A model generated the notes under the pieces. The model worked only from the letters and a program-made list of their open reading frames with translations. It ran no database searches and had not been told where the DNA came from. Shown one piece after another: positions 48,601 through 60,600 of a stretch of DNA of 64,000 nt. Source of the DNA: Owenia fusiformis (taxonomy: Eukaryota > Annelida > Polychaeta > Sabellida > Oweniidae); NCBI GenBank assembly GCA_903813345.2, contig CAIIXF020000006.1, positions 28,465,936-28,529,935 on the forward strand, in the 5' to 3' direction. Made by a program: the position numbers and the translations under genes. The stretch's first letter is position 1. Every line of letters begins with the position of its first letter.

Positions 48601-51600
48601 ATCTTTCCTTCTCTGCAGCTGCAATTACAGCAATCGCCATTTTCTAGCTCTATTTTTGTAGAATTGTTTTCACACTTTGTTGTTCTGTCAACATTTTTAG
48701 CCCATGACTTACATGTCAAGGGATTCATTGGTTTTCTTGTTGTGGAAGGCTTTGTTCTGGCTGTTGTGCTTGTAGTCGGATCCTTTGTTGTGCTTGTTGT
48801 AGTTGGATATTCTGTGCTTGTTGTAGTCGGAGCCTTTGTTGTGCTTGTTGTAGTTGGATATTCTGTGCTTGTTGTAGTTTGAGGCTTTGTTGTGCTTGTT
48901 GTAGTTGGATATTCTGTGCTTGTTGTAGTCGGAGCCTTTGTTGTGCTTGTTGTAGTTGGATATTCTGTGCTTGTTGTAGTCGGAGCCTTTGTTGTGCTTG
49001 TTGTAGTTGGATATTTTGTTGATGTTGTAGTTGGAGGCTTTGTTGTACTCATTGTAGTTGTGGGATTTGTTGTAGTCGGAGCCTCTGCTGTGTATGAAGG
49101 AATGGAATGTATTGAAGTACTAATTCTGAACTAATTTCAATTATTAGTGTGACAGTAAACGTAATAAGTCAAATATGAATATCTTTCTGTGCCACAATAC
49201 TACAATAATGACTAATAGTAGAGCAAAATAGGGTGATATAAATGACCACCTTTGAACTAAGGTTCCAATATACCGTTGCAAAGCTGAAAGGGTCAGCTCT
49301 AAGAATCTGACCTCCATTTGAATTTTTTGATTTGAATGTATTTTGATTGAAAAAGCATGATTGATTTCTAAATTTTACCCATTGTTGATGAAAGGGTTAA
49401 TAGCAAAAATTCGAATGCAGGTTGGATTCTTAAAGCTGACACTCTCAGCTTTCCAACAGTGTGTTGGAAAAAATCATTAACTTGGAGGCCCTATTTTGCT
49501 CAAGTATAAAGGTGTTGTGATTTTTGTATGTTCATTTTGTTTTGTGAATTCATATTCACTATTATAGTCAGTTGAGATCAGAATAACTTAATGGATCATT
49601 TGCTCAATATAGATTGACATAGGTGGCAGCATGTGTGTCGGTTAGGCCAGAATACTCTTCATAATATGTAGACAACTGGCAAAAGTCACTTAATTTCTTG
49701 GTTTATCAAGTATTTGCATTTGGATTGTCTAAAACACCATTCCAATATGATCTTTTTTACATGCTGATTGTGATTAAAAGTGACAACGAACTTTTAAATA
49801 TTTTTTAACATTGTGTCAATGTGAATTTATCCTGACCCTTTTCAGAAAATTTGAGAATCCTGGAAATTACACCCTGAATTGAAATATGCCATCAAATAGA
49901 AGAAAATGTGTGTCTTTAAAGGTTAAAAATGCAGATCTCTTAAAATATCATTAAAAATGAGACTTCAATGTGATTTCAAAGCTATTTAGCTATTACTGGT
50001 GGACAGATCATCTATAATTTAAAGATTAACTCTATGGGAAAGAAATATGAATTAATTCTAAATGTGGCATTTTCGCAAATGGTGTCCTCTTTAGAATATG
50101 ACTTCCTTATTTTTAGATTTCATATTTTGACTTACTCTCTGGAAGATACTCTAATACAATTTGTAAAAATTATAGAAATTAAAAATGAAGCCTTTTTGAG
50201 AGTTAGATGCTGATTCCTACCTTCTGTTTCTCCTTCTTTGCAGAGTTTACACAGCTTTGATGAATCCTTATTTGGACATTGCACACATTCTGCCTGTTTA
50301 TTTTCTTTGTTACATCTACATGCTACACATTTTCCATTATCCATGAAGTCCATACCTTTCTGGTTCTTTCCACAAAGACATTGAGTACAGTTTTTCAGAA
50401 CTCCATCAGTACATTGGCATTTGTAACAATTTTCATTTATTTCTATTTTTGTCTTCTCATTTTCATGTTCACAAGGACATGGTCTCTGTAGCATTATTTC
50501 ATGAGAATATATACAGTCACCAGTCTTGTCATTAATTCTTCTATTACTTACAGTTTCAGTTGTTGTATCAATTACTGAGCTAGTTGAAGTCATGTCTGTG
50601 GTTGGTGTGTGTTCCGAGGTTGTTCTGGTATGTTCTATACATAGGACACAATTTTTTAGAGCTCCCTTGGTACACATGCATTCGTAACAACTTCCTCCTA
50701 CGTCTATTTCTGTTATATTATCATTATTCTTACAACTACATGGACTTTGCATTCTTCTGTATAATTTTATACAGTCCCCATTGTCCTCGATTATTATCTC
50801 ATCTTCCGTTTTAGTTGTGGAATCAATTGTGGTTGAGGTTGGAGCTTCTCTTGTTGTTGTAGTAGCTCTTGTTGTTATTGGAGCCTTTGTTTCTGTTGAA
50901 GTGGTAGTAGTGATAGTGGTAGTAGTTGGAGCTATTGTTGTGGTACTTTGGAACTCTAGATAATCATGAAAATCTTCTTCTTTTGGTAGCTCTGGAGGAT
51001 CTTCAGAATATTGAGAGCATGATGTACACTCTTTACAATCTTCATTTGTCAACTTTTTAGTTGGACCATAGTTTTTACAACACATGTCTTCACATGTCAT
51101 TTTTCTACGGCTAGTGTCACAAGTACATTGTACACATTTGCCTTCCTCCGCAAATGTGATTGGGCTTGTTGTGGCTTTGCATGTTCGTTTTTTCATGCAT
51201 TTTGTCGTTAATTTGCATTGATGGTTATCTTGACTTATGCATTCACATACTGTGCAGCCATCAATGTCATACCACTTCCCATCTTCCTTTGGGTGGATGT
51301 ATCCAGGTGGATGCTCACATGTTATGTACTCACAACATAACGAGTACAGATTCCCAGGTCCTGTTCTACATTTATATGAGCTTGGACACGGCCTACTGCC
51401 CCCGCCCCGGCACCCCCATGGCACCTCCTCATACTTCATCCACATATTCTTACAATTAGGCATATCCTTTTCGATTTTGTACTGGCAGCATTTGAATCCT
51501 TCACTTTTTGAGCACTTGTACGTATTTGGACATGATCTATAATCTCTTGGGTTGCATTTCCAATCTGAATCTATATCTAGGCAGCCAGCATTTACATCCG

Positions 51601-54600
51601 ATAAATGTGTAATTAAGACTAACAGTAGCACAAAGAAATCGACACTTTTGATCATGTTGATTGTTGATCTCAAGCTATACTGTGCTGTAGCAATAAAAGC
51701 TTGACTTTACAAAGGCAGTTGATCACCTCGCAAAATATCATTTATTTCCTTATTTTCCCCATTTAATACTTATATGTCATTGTTTACCATACGTCTGATG
51801 TCATGTTTCATGACAGTAATCAGACAGTCATATTATGTATCATGAATTTCTTTGAGTTTTGGGATTTTCGTGATATTTGTTGAAAATGTTTGTTAGGGTA
51901 TGAATATATAATTAATAAATGCCAATATATTTAGTATTGAAACTGCATTATACGTATAAACACCTGAACAAATAAAGAATTACTTTATGCATAAGTATAC
52001 TGATATAATGTATTTGTTTCATATCATTATTTCCTTTAGTTATCTCTTCCCGTAAATGTTCTTGATGTGGATAGTTGATGTTGATCCTCTTTGATTGACT
52101 ACCCACAAAGTGTTTTCAAGAAAGGGATTTATATCTATATGATTGTTTTTGTATGTGGGATTTCACCATAGGATTTTCTATAAAGGATTTTCTTTACATG
52201 TACTTTCTATAACAGATTTTCAAAATAAAGGATTTTCCAGTAATGATTTTCAAAAAGTGAATTTCTATGTAGGATCTTTTAAGAAGGATGCATGCTCTTA
52301 ACATTTCTGACAGTTGTTTAATTTCCCAATGACTTGCCACATGGGAATCCATGTCTCTATTCCAACTTGAAAGAAATTGCATTAAACAGGTTTATAACCT
52401 GGTTTTGAATCAATTTTTGATGTTCAATATAAAATACTTCGGGGTCATTTCAGTTGCATGAATGCCTTGGAGATTTCTTTTATATTACACTGCCTGTATT
52501 GATAAAAGTATAAAACAAGTTTGCTTTCTTCAATGGAAGCACATGCCAAAATATTTATTTATCAAATTTTACAAATAAATTCTCATTTGTTGACATTTCT
52601 CATTTTTTATTTTTCCTTGTCCGCTTGCAAATAGTGGTCTCTACTAAAGTTGCTGCTGTTTCCCCCGTTGGCGTTTTTGTTCTTTCATATGTTGAAGATC
52701 TGTTCCTTGGATTCAAACAGTTTTTCCTCTTATTTCTTGTCAATGCCGTGCATAGTCTTATACGTGAACGTCTTTGTTTGCCCCCTCTTGTCGCATCATT
52801 TGCTATGCACTTTGTATAATTACTCCACATGCTCCATTGCTCCAAACGATTCCCAAGACTACAATTGCTGCATCGTTTAAGTTCCATAATATCGCATTCA
52901 TATTTGCCCAGTTTCCAAGAACAGCTTAGTCCAGCCTGCCACATGCTACAGTTCTTTCCTATGCCACATGGGGAATACACAACAGCCTGTCCTAAAACTA
53001 AAACCTAGATTATTGTCAAAAGGAACAACAATTTGTCAAAAAGAAAACAAAAGGAAAAAATTTAAGTTTGCTAAAATCCCAATCATTCAGAGTCAAAATG
53101 ACCTAGCTTACTTTTACCCCTTGGTGATGAAAGGGTTAATATCTAATTTTGCATTCAGCGAACATTTGAATGTAGGCTGGATTCTTGAAGCTGATACTCT
53201 CAGCTTTCCAATGGTGTATTGGAACCTTAGTGCAGAAGAGGTAATTTAAAAGTCATTAAGGAGCGCACTTGGAGGCTCTATTTTGCTCAGGTATAAAGGT
53301 GTTCTGATTTTTGTATGTTGAATTCATATTCACTATTATAGTCAGTGAGATCAGAATAACTTAATGGATCATTTGCTAAATATAGATTGATATAGGTGGC
53401 AGCATGTGTGTCGGTAAGGCCAGAATACTCTTCATAATACCATGTATGTAGACAACTGGCAAAAGTCACTTAATTTCTTGGTTTATCATGTATTTGCATT
53501 TGGATTGTCTAAAACACCATTTGAATACGATCTTGTTGACATGCTGATTGTGATTAAAAGTGAAAATGAACTTTTAAATATTTTTAACATTGTGTGAATG
53601 TGAATTTAGCCTGACCCTTTTCAGAAAAGGACAGGTGGCGGTAAACCCCTCTTTTAGCCCCCCTTCAAAACAAGTATATATTGACATGGAATTGAAGAGG
53701 AAGTATGACTTATTACTTAAAATATGATTTCTGAGAGTTTTGACATTTGACCTTGACTCTAGGGTGGTTTAAAGGTGAACTTCGAGAGATGCTATTTTTC
53801 CAAATTTTACCATTTTCTGATACAAAAAATGAATGCGATTGGCTTAATTTTGATTGAGACTGATAATAAGACCTGTGAATGGAAATAAAAATATTTTTAA
53901 TAAATGCTCACGGGCAATAAAAATCCCCATATGGGCATTTTTAGGGGGACTAAATTTTCTTGTTTCAAAAAAGAATGTTCTTGTTGCCTTTTGAGACTCT
54001 AAATGTATCCTAAGCATGTTTTAAGAGTTGGGATGTGATTATTATTTTAAATGCCCATGGGCAATTACCCAAATGCGAGTAGGTAGTTACCAGTTTCACC
54101 ACCAGGTGGCTGATTCGGGTCAATTAACATGGCAGGTATATAAGAAAGTTCCCTTAAACTTGAATATTATCAATTTAAGTGGCTCAATTTTAATATAACC
54201 CTTATGTGTCTGATACTTATACCAATGAAAATATGTCCAGTAAAGCAAAATATTATCTGTCCACTAAAAGAAAAGATATTTCATTTTTTGTGATTTTATA
54301 GCATGGGGTCTATGGGGAATCTCCCCGAGCTAGAAGTCACCTTTTCAAAGAAAATTAATTTTTCAAAGTTGATAAACACTTTTTAAAACCACATTTTTAG
54401 AAGTAATTTTACATGTAGATTTCAAATATGATATTACTTTGACTGAATTTTGAATTCTTAATGACGTAAATCAGGATTATTTCTACTCGCATCTGGGTTA
54501 TTAGGATAAAATGATAAAATGCACAAAAGGGCACTTCAATGAGAATGGATTTTCTTATTTCAATTGCTTCTCGCCAGTTTTCTAAACATGTTTGTTATAT

Positions 54601-57600
54601 TCTAAATTGTTATAGGGTCACTTTAAATAAATGCCCATTGGCATTTGGAATTAAATGTCTGTGTGGACACTTAATTTTAAAGTTATTTGCCAATTTGTAC
54701 TTCCCATATTTGAAACACAAATAATTCAGAGAAATCCTCTTTCAATATATCATAAAATATAAGGCAGCATCATGTATAAAAGGATTGCCTAAAACAATTT
54801 CTAATAATTCCCTAATAAACAAACACTCCATTCAACGCCATTCAAATATTTTTTATAATTAATGTCACTAAATTCTAGGTTTTCAGAAAAAACAAAATGT
54901 TCCAATGTACTCTGTACTTGTAATGCATATAAATGATAAAGGGAAACTATTGTAATCTTGGATTATATTGTTGTGAAGTGAAATGAGTTCCTAAAGATTG
55001 ATTAAAAACTACATGTATATAAGCTTCAGTATTGTCTTCATTAACAAGGTCATCTGAATCAAAGGGTTGTTGCTTGCTTTGCCACAATGTGTTATTGCAT
55101 CTTCACTATTAAATAATATTAAAACCCTTTTAATAAATAAAGGTTTTGAAGTTTTTAATATAAGGCTCTTCTTCAGAATGCAACATATAATTAATTTTGA
55201 ATGGCCTAATCTGTACATACAGTAATGTAGTGTACATGTATGCCCAGGTTAGCAGCCATATTGAAAACATAAACCAGTCAGCCTTATTTTCATCACAAAA
55301 CTTAAGTTTTAGTGGTGAGCCCAAACTCCCACAACAATGATATTTGCAGAGAAGCTACTTTACTGTCTCTGCATTATACAGTTTCAATATCTTTTTTGTG
55401 GGAGTGTGGGCTGATGGTCAAATTTTCAATGAAAGGGAATGAGCACCATGCTAAAACTTGATAACAAATTGAACGAAAAATGACAATGTTTTCTAGATTT
55501 GCATAGGTAAACTACTTACATCGCTTGATTTTGATGTTCTACTCCAAATGCTTGTATGACGTATGTTCCATATAATAAATTCTATATAATGATAAATTTT
55601 GATATTATTTTAATGGTAAACATAGTGTGTACCCACATTCAGACAGCTTTGTGATAGGGGTTCTTACTGCCAATTTTTCAAAGAAACTGAAAACTTGTGC
55701 CACTTTTTGAAATTGCACGTCTCAAGAAAAAAGGTTTAGCTACAACTTGCAATCGGTTTTAAAAGTAAATGGAAGAATGAGTTTTTTGGAAAAAGTATAA
55801 GTGGACCAATAGTCTGTTAAATGGACCTGTTCTTTGAGAATCCTGGAAATTACACCCCGAATTCAAATATGCCATCAAATAGAAGAAAATGTCTGTCTTA
55901 AATGGTTAAAAATGCAAATCTCTTAAAATCTCATTAAAATGAGACTTCGATGTGATTTCAAAGCAAATGGTGTCCTCTTTAGAATATGACTTCCTTATTT
56001 TTAGATTTCATATTTTGACTTACTCTCTGGAAGATACTCTAATACAATTTGTAAAAATTATAGAAATTAAAAATGAAGCCTTTTTGAGAGTTAGATGCTG
56101 ATTCCTACCTTCTGTTTCTCCTTCTTTGCAGCGTTTACACAGCTTTGATGAATCCTTATTTGGACATTGCACACACACTGCCGCGTTTCTTTTGTTACAT
56201 CTACATGCTACACATTTTCCATTATCCATGAAGTCCATACTTTTCTGGTTCTTTCCACAAACACATTTAGTACAGTTTTTCAGAACTCCATCAGTACATT
56301 GGCATTTGTAACAATTTTCATTTATTTCTATTTTTGTCTTCTCATTTTCATGTTCACAAGGACATGGTCTCTGTATTATTATTCCATGAGAATATATACA
56401 GTCACCAGTCTTGTCATTAATTCTTCTATTACTTACAGTTTCAGTTTGAGGATCTTCAGAATATCGAGAGCATGATGTACACTCTTTACAATCTTCATTT
56501 GTCAACTTTTTAGTAGGACCATAGTTTTTACAACACATGTTTTCACATGTCATTTTTCCAAGTTTAGTGTCACAAGTACATTGTACACACTTGTCTCCCT
56601 CTGCAAATCTGGTTTGGTTTGTTTGACCATCACATGTTCGTTTTTTCATGCATTTTGTCGTTAATTTGCATTGATGGTTATCTTGACTTATACATTCACA
56701 TTTTGTGCAGCCATCGACGTCATACCACTCCCCATCGTCCTTAGGGTGGATGTACCCAGGTGGATGCTCACATGTTATGTACTCACAACATACCGAGTAT
56801 GTATTCCCAGGTCCTGCTCTACATTTATATGAGCTTGGACACGGCCTACTGCCCCCGCCTCGGCACCCCCATGGTATCACCTCGTACTGCATCCACATAT
56901 TCTTACAATTAGGCATGTCCTTTTCGATTTTGTACTGGCAGCATTTGAATCCTTCACTTTTTAAGCACTTGTACGTATTTGGGCATGGTCGATAAGCTCT
57001 TGGGTTGCATTTCCAATCTGTACCTGGATCTAGGCAGCTAGCATTTGCAGCATTTACATCCAATATCTGTGTAATTAAGACTAACAATAGCACAAAGCAA
57101 TTGACACTTTTGATCATGTTGATTGTTGATCTCAAGCTATACTGTGCTGTAGCAATGAAACCTTGACTTTACAAAGGCAGTTGATCACCTTGCAAAATAT
57201 CATTTATTTCCTTATTTTTTTCATTTATTACCAATTTGTCATTGTTTACCTTACCGTCTGATGTCATGTTTCATGACAGTAATCAGACAGTCATATTATG
57301 TATCATGAATTTCTTTGAGTTTTGGGATTTTCGTGATATTTGTTGAAAATGTTTGTTAGGGTATGAATATATAATTAATAAATGCCAATATATTTAGTAT
57401 TGAAACTGCATTATACGTATAAACATCTGAACAAATAAAGAATTATTTTATGCATAAGTATACTGATTTAATGTATTTGTTTCATGTCATTATTTTCTTT
57501 AGTTATCTCTTCCCATAAATGTTCTTGATGTTGATAGTTGATGTTGATCCCCTTTGATTGACTGCCCACAAAGTGTTTTCAAGAAAGGGATTTATATCTA

Positions 57601-60600
57601 CATGATTGTTTTGTATGTGGGAAAATTCACCATAGGATTTTCTATAAAGGATTTTCTTTATTTTCTTATTTCTTTCTTTTACAAACGCCACTTTTTTTTT
57701 CAAGACACTATAACTTTTTCATTTTCCAACCTACATACCCCAAACTTTGCAGTTATATAGAGTTAGGGGTTCTTAGTAATAATTTAATGTAACAAGTCCT
57801 TCAACTTGGATAATATTTGATCTAAAAGAGGAGTTCAATAACGCAGATGCGAGTAGGTAGTAACCAGTTTCACCACCAGGTGGCTCGCTGGGCTCAGATA
57901 GCATGGCGGGTATAGTAGAAAGTTCCCTTTAACTTAAATTACATCTGTTTTAGTGGTTCAATTTTCATATAACCCTTATGTATCTAATAGTTATGCAAAT
58001 CAAAATATGTCCAGTAAATGAAAATGTTATCTGACCAATACAAGAAAAGATATTTTACTTTTTGTGATTTTGTAACATGGGCTCTATGGAGAATCAACCC
58101 GAACTAGAAGTCACACTTTCAAAAATAATTAAATTTTCAAACTTGATAAACAATTTTCGAAACCATATTTCTAGACGTAATTTTACATGTAGATTTCAAA
58201 TATAACATCGCTTTGACTGGATTTTGAAAATTTAATGGCGTAAATCAAGATTTTTTCTACTCGCATCTAGTCAATTGGTCCGCCACCCTATTTGATGATA
58301 GATTTTAGTTTTAGTCGCCTTGCTGATATAGCAGTATCAATGGAATGTTAGCTAAATTTTTTTCAACATGTCTTAATTGCCAGCTTTAGTTGAGCAATTT
58401 TTTAAATTGGGTGCCTTCTTACAATCTCCTGGGGACCTTCCCATACCCTATACTCACTGGGGTTTACACCAGGGCTATTAGCTTGGCGATCATCAGGCCA
58501 TATCAGTTCAGGAACATTTTGCAAATTATGCTTATTTCTCATGGCACACCACATGTTTAAGTGAGACGCTGGTGACATATATTATTCAAGTAAAAGTGTA
58601 CAATTCATGATCCATGACTAGATAACAACTTCAAGTTTCATTTGGTATGCAAATTATGATTTTGTACCAAAAATTAAAAAAGTTATAGCATTTTGAAAAA
58701 AAAGTGGCGTTTTTTTGGCCCACCCTGTATTAATGATTTTCAAATTTTAATAAGGGTGTTCTAAACATTGTTGTAAATATGTGACGTGACAAATTAGTAG
58801 TGATTGCGTAGTAATGCAGGGATTAAATCAAACTGTTTTTCCAGATTTCAAGATATAAAGATAAGGATTTTACATAAATCATTTAACTCCCAACCTATAC
58901 TAAAACAGAGGAACACTTCTTTTGCAAACGTTTCATGCTACCCTATAGAAAATCTGTTGGAACCCTGCCAAGAGGGTTAAATTCTGGAGTATTTTGACCA
59001 AAAAAGCACATGTTGAAAAGAAGATCTGGGGAGACCTCAGTGCTGCAATTTCTACATTTAATTTTAATGCTCTGTAGATTTTTGGCTTAAACATTTGCTA
59101 TTCATATTTAATTATCAATCTCCAATTTTCCATGTTATTGACGTCAGATCATTTGTATTAAAATGATTGAAATAAATGGCAATATCATGTTATCGAAGGA
59201 TAAATAAACAAAGTGTGCTGTGTGATGTTTTTATGTAAATTAATTCACGAGATCAAGTTATTTATGGTATTAATAAATTGTCCAATGATGTCATGGTCAT
59301 GGATATCTCCTTGCATCCCCCCCGAGTAAAATGTGATAGTGATTATGTTTAAAAATAGAAAATAAACTAAAACAGAATGACACCATCAAGCAATGAAATT
59401 AACAGGCAAGTCAACATTCTCATTCAAATGCATTAGAGAAAAGTATAGAATATTGCAAACAATGTTATTTCATAAGTTGAAGATTTCATGACTGAGCTAG
59501 ATATTATTTTATTTTTGTTTTATTCAGGAGTACTGAGAATTAACATTTTATATATCTAAAAATACAGTTGGCTTATCATCCTTTTGGATGTAAACAGCCA
59601 TTTTATATCATTATTTAAACAGATGGCTGAGGTTTAATATTAAATATTCGAAAGAAACAGATGACAGATCCATAAATAAAGGCATATGGATGCATTTTAA
59701 TGTGTCATGACCCGAGGACGCCCCAGGGGAATAAATAACTAATGACTGCAAGCATAGGTCCAACAAGCCAGATGAAGAAATTGAAAGAAAGTGTGCTAAA
59801 TTCGATGCCCCGAGTGGGGATCAAACCCAGTGTAACATTAATATATAATAACAACCATTTACGTAAATGCTCAAAGTCAATAAAATCCAGAAAATACTTT
59901 TATCAGATAATTTTCTTAATGGATTTAAGCACTGGGCACAATGCTTTGTTTATCAAATGAATCATTGAAGCTAATTGTTGCATGCTTGCTTGCTTTAGTT
60001 GAGACCGAAGGGGGAGGTATTACAAGTGATATAAAGCATCATATCATGTGCTTAAAGTCTTTTAACACATGACAATACTACAGTTTTATATTATAAAGTA
60101 AAATAGAACTCAACTGCAGGCAGGACATTTTGAAATCTGACAAACTCTATTCAGCTTCTAGATGGTTTTTCTAAAAGTGTACATTCTCTCTTTAAATCTA
60201 ATTTTAGGAACATATGAAATTAAATGTAATTGAAATTGCAGGAGTTCTCTGCTCTCTGTGGGGACAAAGACCAACTGATGATGCTACTAGACAGGATAAA
60301 CAGCACGTTTGTTCGCTCCAACAAAGACGTCCTCCAGGCTTTGATGAAGCTCATTCCCTTCCTTGCCTTTGGGGATGATGACAAAATGAAAGCTCTTATT
60401 AACCACTTCAAGCCGTACTGTGACTTCAACAAGTGAGTCTGCTTTGAATATACGTGTTATTTTATGAGTCAGCATTGAGTATACATGTTATCCTACAAGT
60501 CAGCATTGAGTATACATGTTATCTTACAAGTCAGCATTGAGTATACATGTTTTCTAACAAGTCAGCATTGAGTATAAATGTTATCTTACAAGTCCGCATT

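Noticed and set aside
48105-48647. 180-codon open frame on the + strand
   Set aside because: It is the mirror of the cysteine-rich exon on the - strand and has no family resemblance or splice context.
48460-49134. Val-rich open frames on the + strand
   Set aside because: They are the antisense of the Thr-rich mucin repeat of copy A.
46490-50221. Using the 46490-45804 segment as a normal exon of copy A
   Set aside because: It needs several frame changes and contains a stop; the gene model is open without it.
51656-51673. Start of copy A six codons further upstream
   Set aside because: The upstream codon is TTG; the ATG at 51655 directly begins the signal peptide. The same applies to 57117 in copy B.
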